The notes below the pieces were generated by a model. It searched no databases. It was not told where the DNA came from and was given only the letters and a program-made list of their open reading frames with translations. This document shows, one piece after another, positions 1 through 11,558 of a DNA stretch of 64,000 bases. Source of the stretch: Phascolomyces articulosus (taxonomy: Eukaryota; Mucoromycota; Mucoromycetes; Mucorales; Lichtheimiaceae). Made by a program: the position numbers and the translations under genes. How positions within the stretch are numbered: position 1 is the stretch's first letter; every line of letters begins with the position of its first letter. The stretch is from the NCBI GenBank assembly GCA_025677815.1, contig JAIXMP010000001.1, forward strand, positions 1,302,001 through 1,366,000. Direction: 5' to 3'.

Positions 1-1973
1 TGGATGACCGTCATTATTATAATATATATGTATCATAGAGATGTATTAAATTGTGCCATGGTATGTAGCAGTAGTGTTATTATGAAAGTTTATTTTTTTT
101 TCCTGACTTTCATTTATATAATTAATATCTATTCAGGAATAAATAAGTCTGTATGAACCGCTTATTTAAGAATAAACCTAATTCGTTCATTTATGGAATA
201 TATAGAACAGGTAGCAGTGTTTCATTGTAACACCTTTAAAAATTTCTGTGTGAATTGCATGCTGATATCGTTTTTCTATAGTTACACTTACCGTGAATTT
301 TAGGCAATGATCTATCGTATTTTATTGTGCATGGCAACAAATGGGGTCAATTCGAAAAAAAAAGGCCTGGAACACTGTTTAGATTTTATATGTATATAGA
401 GCTTAACAATGACCTAAAAAAATCTATACCTCACATAACAACGTCATGTATCCAACCACGAGAACAAAATGTTTATCATATATGTTGGTCTTCCTAGCAA
501 TGAGAGAAAGTTTTGTATGTGCAACATGCTTTTTTTTGAGCAAGCAAATCGTGATAAGTAAAAAATGGTATATGATAACGTATTATGTATATATAAAATA
601 GGAACGTCTATGACTGCTACGATATAGGCATCATTTTTATATGTATGACTGATGTCTGTTATATTTTTGTCACAAACATTCATTAAAAAAAGTATAAGCC
701 TTGTTTGTAAATTATATATATATGGATGCTACATCAAATGTGATAATTTATAAACCTTTCTATGGAAGGTTAACACGTTGTCCATTTTTTAATATTATCT
801 TGTTTGTTATCGTGCCACTTTTTTTTTCATTTCATTTTTTATTTTTACGTTAGTAGCAATCTTGGCAGCCAGATGAAAGAAGAAGGCACACATTAGAAAA
901 AAAAAGATTTACATTCCATCAGGTGAGCTATTTTACTAAAAAAAAATCCATAACGACGAACCGTTTATTATTATTAAGAATAACATTTACCGCGGGTGTT
1001 TTAGTATAACCTTGGCATTTGTTATTGTTGTTGAATCATATTACTATTTTTATTTGTGATGTGGTCAGGGCTGGTTGTTTGTAGTACAATTGTAACAAAT
1101 ATAATTTGATCACATCCATTACATTTATATAGTTTATACACAACGCATTTACCCTGGGAATTTGCTATTTTTTTTTCCCAACCTGTGAGGAGGTGGATTA
1201 TGGTAATACTACTCCTATTTTGCAAGCATATACCACACTATAGTTAATTTCTACCCCGCACATTTTTTTAAACACCTTTCAGTGGTAACACTAAACTATA
1301 AACGGAAATATAATCAAGAAGTGCCTGATTCTTTACTTCTTCCTATGATCATATTATATACCATATTATTATATAAAGATAAACTATGTTCTTAATCTAA
1401 CCAAATGCAAAATCCATTTCTACTTGGCATTGATAGAAAAAATAATATTTTCTTGGCATAATACCACTCTCCTCTGTAAACTGCAACGATCTCTTTATAA
1501 GAACGGAATCTATCTTGATTTATTCTTACTTAAATTGACAGAATAAACAAAATTATCGGGCGAAGCGCCGTTCCCCTTTTCACCTTTTCTTTTTTTCTTT
1601 TTTAACAACAAATATCCTTTATGGATGATGGGAAATAATCTGCTTCGTCATAAAGGGCAGTTGTATGTAAATATATTTACTTATTTATTACCATTAAAAC
1701 CATTAGAAACAACACGAAATTCAATATAATAATAATATTGCATCTCAATATCATGGCATCAAGATGGTACAAAAGAAAATAAAATGTCAACTTAAACTCT
1801 ACCGAAAAAAACACCCCCCCGGTGATTCAAAAGCAGGAATTATTCCTCTTGGCAACTCACACAACAGAAGATCGACAACAACTATAAAAACCCTTTTCTC
1901 CTTGTCTCATTTTGTTTCCAAAATTTGAATATCCAAAAAAAAATCTACATCAACCACAGCAGCAAATAAAATA
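1..1973. other. AT-rich intergenic spacer
   Basis: No supportable gene. It holds many homopolymer A/T runs and short chance ORFs of at most about 80 codons without recognisable domains. The last 100 bases or so are the A-rich leader of the cofilin gene at 1974. Confidence 0.6.
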
Positions 1974-2832
1974 ATGGTAATGCATTAATCAATACCTACC
2001 TAATGAACACTTGCCAATAATGATGAAGATGTTAATAATGATGATATATATATAGCCAACATCAGGATTCACCATTCATCAAGAGTGTCATGAACAACTC
2101 GAAAAATTAAAACTTGGAAAAGGAGGCATCAAGTATATTGTTTTCAAAATCAATGGTAATGAGCGATGGAAAAGAAGAGAGGGATGTGTGTTTCTCTATT
2201 TATATAATACCAATAAAGATTTTTTGCACTGCTTGAAATGATGCATATATAGATGACTATGATCAGGTGCTTGTGGATCAAGTTGGATCCAATGAAGAAG
2301 GTTATTACGACAATTTCCTATCATGTCTACCTCCAAAAGCACCTCGTTATGCAGTACTAGATCTAGAGTTTAAAGTACCCAATGATCCAGATCATCTCAC
2401 AAAAAGAAAATTTATATTCTTTGCTTGGTAAGTTGGAGTAGTAGTTGGAGTTCGTGGTGCTGGTAGAATGTGGACAAGTGTTGTAAGAAAAAGAGGGAGA
2501 GAGAGAACCGATGATAGTGGTATGAATAGTATTATTAATTAATTTAATTAACTTTTATTACGATAATAACATATATAGGAGTCCTGATGAATGCAGTGTA
2601 AAAGAAAAAATGGTTCATGCATTGAACTTGCGTGCTTTTAGAAGATTGTTCATTGGATCAAGTGTACATATTCAAGGTGCCGATGTGTCTGATGTAAGTA
2701 TTATTAGTATTATTTTATGTATAATGATAGAGAGAGAGAAAGAGAGAGAAAAGAAATGATGCTAATTCAAATTATTAGTTTGATCTTGAAAAAGTGATAA
2801 AGAAGGCATGCAGTCCAACTGCAGAAGATTAA
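1974..2832 (+). CDS. COF1: ADF/cofilin actin-depolymerising protein (paralog 1)
   Basis: Actin-depolymerising factor/cofilin binds and severs actin filaments in the cytoplasm. I read five exons: 1974-1976, 2056-2155, 2253-2427, 2579-2693 and 2779-2832, giving 148 residues, close to the usual 140-150. The first intron follows the ATG directly, so the start codon is an exon by itself. Visible family blocks are SGFTIHQEC near the N-terminus, PRYAVLDLEF in the centre, FFAWSPDE at the exon 3/4 junction, and the long actin-binding helix region with VKEKMVHALN and IQGADVSD. All introns are GT-AG and the frame closes across them. A second cofilin lies at 11559-12681 on the other strand with the same exon layout. 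This copy is AT-rich in third positions and carries substitutions in the long helix (NLRAFRRLF instead of the usual SSKDALR type), so it may be a diverged or low-expression paralog. Family assignment is firm; specialised function is unknown. Confidence 0.9.
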
Positions 2833-3971
2833 AATGCATAGTATTACTTTTGGTCGTGGTGGTAGCACATTGTCGTCATTGTAGTAATTGGTATGATTCC
2901 CCACCACCAACAGACCCACCCGACCTTCAACATATATGTAACAACCAGGCACGACTAATTGAAAGAAGTAAAAAAGTATTTTTTATTTAAATTAGTTTAG
3001 TTTGATACCATTATTATTATTATTATTAAATATGCCAATTTGTATCTAAACTAAAATAAACCTTTTCTTTCATGGTTTTTTTTCATGTTTCATAAGTACT
3101 ACATATATGCAAAAAAAAAAACAAAATCGTAAACGAATAACATAATAGATTAGGCGCCAAGAAGGAAGTCGGTTTCCAACTGAGTTTTACTATTAATATT
3201 ATTAAGAAACAACCCAAAATAAGTTTACCCAAAATTTTAACTTCTCGTGACTGATTTTACTTAACGTCTCCTTTGAACACATGAGTCAAGTATGATATAT
3301 TTATCGATACAGATTGTAGAAACGTACGGTGTCATTGTTCCAGAGAAAATGTCAAAGGAAAAAGTAACGAAGAAAAAATATATATACTATAGGTTGAGCC
3401 TGTGTAACGATTGAGCTATGGGGGGGAGTTAATCTGGTTCTGGAGCGGGAGTTCAATCCATTTTGTAGTGATAATCCAACTTGGCAAAAAGTGTATCACA
3501 GATAACAAATTTTGGATCAGCGCGCTGTAAGAAACTTATATTTGGCTAAATTATTATTCCGACATATTCTATTTTTCTGCATATTATTGTTTTTGATTGG
3601 AAGATGAGATTTTTCATATTATAAAAAAGCCAAAGAATGAGAGAATGATCCTATTATTATTACTATTATTATTATGGTAATGATAAATATGATAAAAGGA
3701 ATAGATACTTTCTATGCTAAAGCTGAGTTATATCTTTCAAAGTATTATAGCACAAAAAGAGATAATGAAGTTTTGGGTTGCCATTCATGCAGGTTGGATC
3801 GACAAGAAATGATTGGCGGGTATTTCGTGTAACATAACCCACGAGTTTTATTTCGGAGAAGTTTAACAAAAGGAAAGACTAGTGACAAGAGAAAGAGGAT
3901 GCTAAAAAAACACAGAGGACCCACACAACAGGTTTCATCTATTCAGAAGAAGTTACAAGGTCACAACAAAG
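2833..3971. other. Intergenic spacer
   Basis: AT-rich sequence after the cofilin stop, with short (ATT)n tracts near 3010 and 3660. No gene, tRNA or repeat with a partner in the window was recognised here. Confidence 0.5.
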
Positions 3972-4085
3972 GACTTAAGGTCAACAAATAAAGATAATTA
4001 TCAAAACGCGTAAAGTATATGGTAAAGAGGTCAAAAGATGCGTGAGAGGAGATAAAAATTAGGTGTGGCTGAAAATGAATGAATA
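3972..4085 (+). repeat. Inverted repeat, left arm
   Basis: About 110 bases beginning TTAAGGTCAACAAATAAAG and ending GGCTGAAAATGAATGAAT. The reverse complement recurs at 6912-7022 with roughly 80% identity by eye (GGTCAAC...GAGGAGATAAAAATTA...GGCTGAAAATGAATGAAT). The pair brackets about 2.8 kb that includes a MITE and decayed reading frames, so it could be the ends of an old inverted-repeat element. Confidence 0.6.
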
Positions 4086-4501
4086 AGTTTTGTGTAATAT
4101 TAAGACAGCCTTCTTGTTTCTTACAATACTCTATAAACTTCAATAGCGTTTATTACATCCAATCTTTTAACCTTTCATTTCTCCACACTACTTATATAAT
4201 TATATACACTTGTTTCATCTCGTTGTCGTTGTTTATAAAGTAACATCAGAAGTAATAATAGTAATAAAAATCTATTTATATTGACATGTGCTTTTTTATT
4301 TGGTTGGAATGACAAACAACGTTGCTGTGCCTCTTTATACAAAATTTGCACTCCTCATTAAATAACATTAGGCACTCGCCAGTATATTATTTCCACTACA
4401 ACAAGTTTTTTTACACCAAAATAGAATTATGGACCCTGGACGACTTCTATTCGCCTACATAAAGAAATGACAGTTACTATTAAGAAGATAACAGGGGCAC
4501 A

Positions 4502-4901
4502 CGTCCTAAAATTGCTTTCCCATATAAATGCATTTGCGGACATTTAAAAGCTTTGGTAACATTTAAATGTTTGAAATGCATTTGTTCACATTTGGCAGCC
4601 TTTAAATCTTTAAAAACATTTGTGAGCATTTGCCAACATTTGCTGATTATTTTTTATAAGTAACACAATGCTTGGGATAAGTATATAAAAAAGGTAGTTC
4701 ATTCAGCAATTGGATGGTTCCAAATGTTGGTCACTATAATAAATTATCAGCAAATGTTGACAAATGCTGGCAAATGCTCACAAATGTTTTTTAAGATTTA
4801 AAGGCTGCCAAATGTGAACAAATGCATTTCAAACATTTAAATGTTACCAAAGCCTTTAAATGTCCGCAAATGCATTTATATGGGAAAGCAATTTTAGGAC
4901 G
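4502..4901. mobile_element. Fold-back MITE, copy 1 (400 bp)
   Basis: A nearly palindromic element that begins CGTCCTAAAATTGCTTTCCC and ends with its reverse complement. The arms are about 150 bases each, rich in CATTT/AAATG words, around a unique centre of about 90 bases holding TATATAAAAAAGG. It has no coding capacity. A second copy with the same ends and centre is at 19467-19874. The flanks show no convincing target-site duplication, at most a shared CA. Structure and copy number fit a non-autonomous DNA transposon; its superfamily is not evident and it does not share ends with the mariner at 47111. Confidence 0.85.
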
Positions 4902-5580
4902 CAGTTTCGAATGCATTTTATGTTTGATAACCTTTTGGCAGCGAAACAATATAATCTACTACGACATCACGCCAAAAGAATATTGAGGAATGAACTTACA
5001 CCACGTCTTGGAATGATGAAAAAGATATAGGGAGGATATGTTCAGCAGATCTTCTTTGTACATCAATTTGGACAAGTGATTCAAAAACTACCTTGTTGTA
5101 ACTTAAAAAGAACAGTAAATATTTGTGGATACCGAGCACAAGCACTGGGACTATCTGCATTAACTACCCTCAGTGCATGATGGTATATTTTTTTGGATAT
5201 CACTAACATTTTTGCTTTCTTTTTTTGTTACCGAATCCACCTGAAAATTCAATCATGATGATGGTTATTTTCGGTTTTTTGTTTGAAATCACATACTTGT
5301 GTCTGTTTGTTGCATCAGTTTCGATTTCAATCCTTTATATATTCATAGTTAGAAAGCAATTTGACAGCCAATCAATATATACCTGTACACCAGGAAATAA
5401 ATGCCTTGTCACTGTATTGTAAAAATAAAACATTGATGATGGAGATGGTTCTGTATATTGTACTATGATGATTAAGGATTGAGTTGAAAAAAGAGTTTAT
5501 CAAGTCTAACCTGTATAAATGATTAATCCAAGTGTAACTATTTGCCCTTTTTTTATTGATCAATATAAACCTCTTAACAA
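4902..5580. other. Intergenic spacer
   Basis: AT-rich sequence to the right of the MITE. Small ORFs on both strands (up to 65 codons) show no recognisable domain. Confidence 0.4.
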
Positions 5581-5584
5581 TTTC

Positions 5585-6745
5585 CAGCGATTATTTCAAT
5601 GGCCCTCAAATCCCAATGTTTATAACTTCGGTTGGTAGATTAAATGACGAGTATCCGTACCGCAGCTATAAGATCCTCATGTTCAGAACCCACTTATGAA
5701 TTGTAATTCACAATGCTCGTTAGGAGTCCAGATTTGGTCCACAGGTTTGTTCAAGTTTTCAAATAGGGAATTATCAAAGCTAAATTTTTGAATAGTTTCA
5801 ATACACCTGTTTCAACAAAGTCAATGATGCTAAAGTTTTCAAGACTAATTATAATATGTTAGATATGTCATTTATATTTGTCGTTTTGGATTTTTGTTTA
5901 ATGCCTACCCTGTATCAAACTTATTATAAGTTCCATTAATAGGAGGACTTGACTACGAAGATCCAAAGGGATAATTGTTGTAGAATGATTCGTGGAACCA
6001 TTGGATGTCGATGGTAATGCTAACAATGACGGAAGAGCATCATATCGTTTTCCTCATCTACGATTGCTTCCGTCGAAACAGCAATAATATGTTAATTTTT
6101 TCAGCAGTATTTAATTTTTGATTATTCATTCTTTGTTGACCAGCACCGTCCCAATAATTTTGATATTCCAAACCAAACTGTATTTTTAGTAGAACCAAGT
6201 AGATCGTTCAACCGATGTTACCCGCATTGTGAATGCTAACATGATGTCATATTTGGAAATCAAATATTCATAGTTAGTGCCCTTTCCCGTCCCAAAATGA
6301 ATGAGGTTTCACAGAGAAAAAAAACTCAGGTTCCACAACTCTAGCCCAAAGTTCCCCAATAATCGTAATGATAGTAATTACAAGTATAAAGAATAGATTC
6401 CTCCACAACTTCAATAATAATTATATATGTGCTTTCTCACTATAGGTCAAAATGTATTCAAATTACATGTTGATGATAGCTTCGGTCCAATTGGAAGTGC
6501 TTTCATTTTTAGGAAAATAGTTTATTGTTGTAAGGGTACCTGGAGCAGGTGGAGGTGCTTCAATGAATGTTATGAAATCTCCTGAACACAAACTTGAAGT
6601 ATTACTGTCACCCACAAGAGTTGTTTCATCATTGGGTCATTCATCGATACCCATATCATCTTGTGATGAAATCATGTTCAAAGACAAAATCCGTGCTCTC
6701 TTTCATTTTTTTTTAAAAAAAAACGTTGACGTGGGAAAGAGTTGA
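5585..6745 (+). pseudogene. Possible decayed protein-coding locus, unidentified
   Basis: Scattered plus-strand stretches translate to protein-like sequence but are interrupted by stops and frame changes. Examples are FNGPQIPMFITSVGRLNDEY near 5596, FGNQIFIVSALSRPKMNEVS near 6250, and a 60-codon ORF at 6563-6745 with MKSPEHKLEVLLSPTRVVSS. No splice pattern rescued a single frame and I do not recognise the family. It lies between the inverted repeats at 3972 and 6912, so it could be the core of a dead element or the relic of an ordinary gene. Chance open frames cannot be excluded. Confidence 0.25.
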
Positions 6746-6911
6746 GTATGTAGAAAACGCGTAAAAAAAATCGAGCAGAATACCATTTATCATTTTATCA
6801 TTTATATACAAACATCCGCTGTGTGGTTGCCATGTTGAAAAGTTGTTTGGTTATGGAAAAGTCAATTTTAAACTTCTTTTACTAAACCTTGTTGCCAAAT
6901 CAGCGAATTCA

Positions 6912-7022
6912 TTCATTTTCAGCCACATTTAATTTTTATCTCCTCACACGTCTATTTATTACCTCTTCACTATAAACTTCACGCTTTTTGATAACTATCT
7001 TTCTTTGTTGACCCTAAATACC
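6912..7022 (-). repeat. Inverted repeat, right arm
   Basis: Reverse-complement partner of 3972-4085, ending GTTGACCC. Similarity stops abruptly on both sides, which suggests a short mobile sequence or the terminal repeat of a larger element rather than a duplicated gene. Confidence 0.6.
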
Positions 7023-7576
7023 TCGTTAATGACTCAAGAATCATTAATGAAAAATAGTAGCTACAACAAATGACAGGCTGTACTTCGTGTTGAATATGAG
7101 AAATATAAAATCTTAAGCCACTTTGAAAAATATATCTAATTAACAACAAAGAGAGGATATCGTAATCTTAGACTATGTACTCTTACAAGGAATTTCATGA
7201 GTCCTCTGTCAAAATGTTGGAAAGGCGTATTTTTAATATAGTGGTTTTTTTTTTGAAAGCTAGGAACTGGATGTGCTTAAAGTTTCAAAGAGATGATGAC
7301 GTGGTTTTTCCTGATGAATAAACTTGGTTCACACATAAAAAAAACCCACGTTATTTTCTTTTTATATATAAGAATAGAAAATGAGATGATGATGATGCAT
7401 TCTTTTGGTAGAATCAAAATATTATTAGAAAAGAAAGGAGAGGTGTTTATTATGATATAAAAGGGAAGAAAAAGAAGGGGAGGCTAAAAGAGAGAAGGGG
7501 TTTCTACAACATTACCTTTATATCGATCATACTATACATACATACCTGCACATCATAATAACACAATGAGTACTAT

Positions 7577-7619
<43 letters not shown>

Positions 7620-8540
7620 CCTTTTGAATTAAAATCCGTGGGGAAGTGTCTGTGTGTTGTTGTTTTTGCAACAATGTTTTTTTTCTACAAGAGGATGGCT
7701 GTAAACTAACAACAAATAGCACGTAAACAATCCTATTTTATTAAAGGGGAAGGATAAAGAAGAAATAAGTCATACGTAAAAGTGTATATAATAATAAATC
7801 AATATATTTATATATACACGTATACACACACACAAACAAAGTTGGGGGAGGAGAGATGATGTGTATATTAAAAGGGAGTTTGTTTTTATTTTGGGGGGAG
7901 GAACGGATTACTGGACTGGAACAAAGTTATTATATAACATAATCAATCGACGAGTAAAAAGTATACGTTAGTAGTATTTAATATATGAATGAATAATATG
8001 ATGATGAAAGTAAATCATGAATTCATCCAATAAAAGAAGCTTTCTTTTCATCATCATCATTATGATTATTCATTGCTCTTTTTATAATACATGTAAGAAC
8101 AAAGAGTTGAAACGCTGATGAAGAAGGAGATGATGTATTCCCCCATCGGTACAATATTCTTTTAGTGATGTGGTGGAGCGGGTGTTTCTTCTTCATTCAG
8201 ATATTTTTTTTTCACCTGCCGACACAAAGCAACAGTACAAAAGCAAAGCAGCAACAAGCAACACCAACCAACCAACCAAACACCAACTCTCTTTTTTTTT
8301 TCACTCACTTTTTTTTTCTCCTTCTTTTTCTTCTTCTTCCCTTTACCCTTTTGGTTTTTTTTCCCTTCATTTCAAAACATATATATAAAAACAAACTATA
8401 AACCTTTTTTTTTGGAGATTGAAATCAACTTTTTTACCATTTCAAAATCTTTTATTCTTTCTTTATAAAACTACATACACATATTCTCTCTCTTTCGTCT
8501 ATTTTTTTTATATATATTAAAAAACCCCTAATCAACCAAA
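7023..8540. other. Intergenic spacer and Sds3 gene promoter
   Basis: Low-complexity DNA with an (ATT)12 microsatellite at about 7580-7615 and G/A-rich stretches at 7430-7500 and 7840-7910. The 300 bases before 8541 are strongly pyrimidine-rich on the coding strand, as is usual for fungal leaders. Small ORFs at 8165-8401 are translations of these T-rich tracts. Confidence 0.5.
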
Positions 8541-10947
8541 ATGTCACAAGCGAAAGCAGCTACAACGGACTTGAAAGATTCCAAGAACGACGAACCTCCT
8601 ACAAACCGTATCCTGACCCGACGAGCTAGCCGTTCAGCGGCAAATACAAACATTACCAAAGATGGTTCTGTTCCACCTCAATCAACCAATGCCACTACTA
8701 CAACTCAGTCAACGCTGAATAACAATAATGATAATGATAATGATACGAATGATGATGATACACCTACTGATACTACAGCCACATCAACCACCACATTCGT
8801 CACAGCACCTGCTGCCACTACTACTACTACAAAAGCATCAGCAGTAGAAACAATAGCAGAAACAGCTACAGACGCGGCTGAGGTTCCACAAAGTAGTGAT
8901 GCATCCTCTTCATCTACTTCAACACCTGAAGCTAATCCCAGTAACAATAATAATAATACTCCTACAGGTAATAATGGGAGTCATCAGAATAGTAGTACAA
9001 CTACTCCAACAAGCGCGAGAGTGACGCGGTCACAATCTACCGAATCAACGGTTCAAAATAATAATGAATTACCCCCAGAGCCACCTACCACTAGAAAACG
9101 TTCACGACGTAATGCAGCCATGGCAAGCCTTGGTAATAAAAAGAGGGCCAAAAGTAATAAGAACAGCCCAACAACTCGTGATGAATCCGGAGCAACGACC
9201 GACAGAGAAACCAGGAATATGAGCCAGCGCATGACTAAAGAGGCACGCGAGGCAAAGAAAGCGCAACGAGAAGCATTAATTAAAGAAAAGTAAGTTTTCT
9301 TTTTCTTATTTTTTTTTTCTTTTTCTTTTTTTTTTATACATAAAAAAAAGTGTCATTTATTTTACACGACAACGACAACAACAAACATATAAAAAAACGT
9401 TTCCTCCCCCATTTCATTTACTATTATTATTTGTATAAACATACAAATAATAATAAGATGATGATAATTATTATCCTATGTTATTATCAACCTATACGTA
9501 AATTGAATAGTAGTGTTGTTTTAATCAAGACTTGTATATATATTTAACCCCGTCCCTTAACAACAACAATCGCTTTTTTAGGTTAGCTGAATTGGACCAG
9601 TTGGAACAGACCGTCAAAAGCGGGACTCACCCCGAATATATAAAATTGATCAAGGAGATCGAAAACAAACGTGCTGCCAAGCTTAAAGTAACAAAAGCAA
9701 GTTATGAATATCATAAAAATAATTTTTCAGATACTTTTGAAACTACATGTAAAGCTGCCAATGATCATTTCACGGTAAGTATAAAAAGAAAGATGCGTGT
9801 CGACGCATGTAACAATAAAATATGCTCTTTTGTCTAATTTATTCAACAACAACAACATCGACTTACATATTACTTATAATAATAATAACAACAACAAAAT
9901 AGCTACAGCGGCAGGGATTCCGACGACAAATGATGCAGCAAGTGCAGCAGCAGATCAGTAAACTCGAACAGGAATTTTATTCCCACAACACCTCAAGTAA
10001 GGGTAAAAAAAAACTCTTTCTATCTTTCACACACATATTTCACTTAATTACTCTCTCACCTAATACATATATCACACCCATATTCCATTTTTTATAACAA
10101 TTTTCTCCCCCAAAAAAAAATAACTTTCTTTTTATTGACGCACTGTTATTTGTTTGGCTACACAATTTAGGCTTGTTGGACAATCAACATGTGTCAGAAT
10201 GGACACCGCGCCACCGCCCATCTAGACTTGATATCCTTTTTATGACTACTGTTATTGAACCAATATATACTACTAACTTATTCAACCAATAACACTGAAA
10301 ATCTAACACTATTGAATGATCATCCTTAACCGTATCCTTTTCTTTTTTTTTGGACAATACATTCCGTAGTAGTTCCGCTTACAGAAGAGGAAGCCAATCA
10401 CGATATGGCACTTATGCGCTCCGCTGTTGCACAACAACAATTATCACCACCTCAAAAAGAACCCACCACAATCACTTCTTTAACCAATGTATCACCTACC
10501 TCGATTCGTCGTCCAACATCCCCTCATTCTTTTAATTTTTCAAAACATCATCTTACAGCCACAACCACCACGAATAATACAAATACATCTACTGCTAAAA
10601 ATACTGCTACAGCTACAACTGCATCATCTACTTTAACTACTATTACTTCTACTACTCCTGCTATAAATACTATCAACTCCTCCAATCTTTCATCACCTAC
10701 AACAGCATCTTCATCAATACCAACACAACCACCTACTTCTTCCTTTGCATCAAAGGATGCAAGTGTATCTTCTACACCTCGCGGCATGAATTCATCTTCG
10801 ACTACCCCTTCTTCTTTAGCCACTTTAGATATGTTGGCTTCATTAGCAGATCGTCAATGTCAGCCTCATTATTCAACAGGTGCCACATCTTCATTTATGG
10901 TACCAGAAAAACCACCATCTTCTCCATCTAAACCTTTAGTGAAATAG
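8541..10947 (+). CDS. SDS3: Sds3/BRMS1-like subunit of the Sin3-HDAC complex
   Basis: Sds3-family proteins (Sds3, Dep1, BRMS1, SUDS3) tether and activate the histone deacetylase in the nuclear Sin3 corepressor. I read five exons: 8541-9289, 9582-9774, 9903-10002, 10171-10230 and 10361-10947, giving 562 residues. The N-terminal 230 residues are low-complexity (Thr, Asn, Ser) with the basic patch TTRKRSRRN. The conserved coiled-coil core spans exons 1-3: KEKLAELDQLEQTVKSGTHP, then IKEIENKRAAKL, then RRQMMQQVQQQISKLEQEFY. The C-terminal 190 residues are Ser/Thr/Pro-rich. Introns 1-3 start with GT; intron 4 lacks a usable GT donor but starts ATATCCTTTT and carries TCCTTAAC, a U12 signature. Using it keeps frame exactly. 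The exon 3 end could instead be 9996 (same phase). Assignment rests on the core alone; Dep1 or BRMS1 would be the alternative label. Confidence 0.75.
10231..10360 (+). other. Candidate U12-type AT-AC intron in the Sds3-like gene
   Basis: The 5' end ATATCCTTTT (10231-10240) matches the minor-spliceosome AT donor consensus at all ten positions. TCCTTAAC (10323-10330) matches the U12 branch-site consensus at all positions. The first AC downstream in a compatible frame ends at 10360, which joins a phase-1 exon to the exon beginning ATTCCGTAG. An alternative AG at 10368-10369 is also in frame, nine bases later. The branch-to-acceptor distance of about 30 bases is longer than typical. No GT donor in the right phase lets the frame continue. 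Confidence 0.8.
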
Positions 10948-11558
10948 TTTGGTTCTTTTTCTTTTTTTTTTCTATATATTTCTTCACTCGCATATTACAA
11001 AACTTTTATATACACTCTCACACATTCATTTTGCTTTGGTTTTGAACGTTCTTTTTGCAAAAAACAACAAAAAAGAAGACCGGTTTTTTTTCCTTTGTCT
11101 TATTCCAAACAATTATAAACAACAGCAACAATCATCTTTTTTCTTTTTATACATACAATCTTATTGTTATTCGTATGATGTGGGGTCTTTATTGATGTTG
11201 TTGTGCGTACATGCATATATATATATATATATATATATTTGAAGATATTGACAGAAAAAAAACAAACCCAATCATCTGGTTTTATCATTCCCCTCCCCCA
11301 AATATCATGTTATCATCCCCATGGAAACACCTTTTTTGTTTTTTTTCTTATTTTTAATACCATTTCCTTAGGATGGTCATTGATGGATATGGAAATTGGC
11401 GGGGGAAAAATAGAAATATTGTAAGGGCAAGGAAGAGGAGATCGAAATAGAAAAAGATATCACAAGTAGTATATTTGCATATACCAAGCAGTTTTATAAT
11501 CATTATGTTTTTTTTTTGTTTTAAATGAAATGGAAATAATAAGGTTTTATTTTTTGAT
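10948..11558. other. Convergent intergenic region
   Basis: Lies between the stops of the plus-strand Sds3-like gene and the minus-strand cofilin gene. It holds T-rich runs and an (AT)n tract at about 11216-11238. The ORFs seen here are low-complexity translations; nothing else was recognised. Confidence 0.6.

Noticed and set aside
3400..3475. tRNA-like GAGTTCAATCC B-box near GATTGAGCTATGG
   Set aside because: No cloverleaf could be drawn; the A-box and acceptor stem do not fit.
8705..8947. 80-codon Val/Ala/Ser-rich minus ORF
   Set aside because: Antisense of the Thr/Ala-rich repeats in exon 1 of the Sds3-like gene.
10548..10823. 91-codon Val-rich minus ORF
   Set aside because: Antisense of the Ser/Thr-rich C-terminal tail of the Sds3-like protein.
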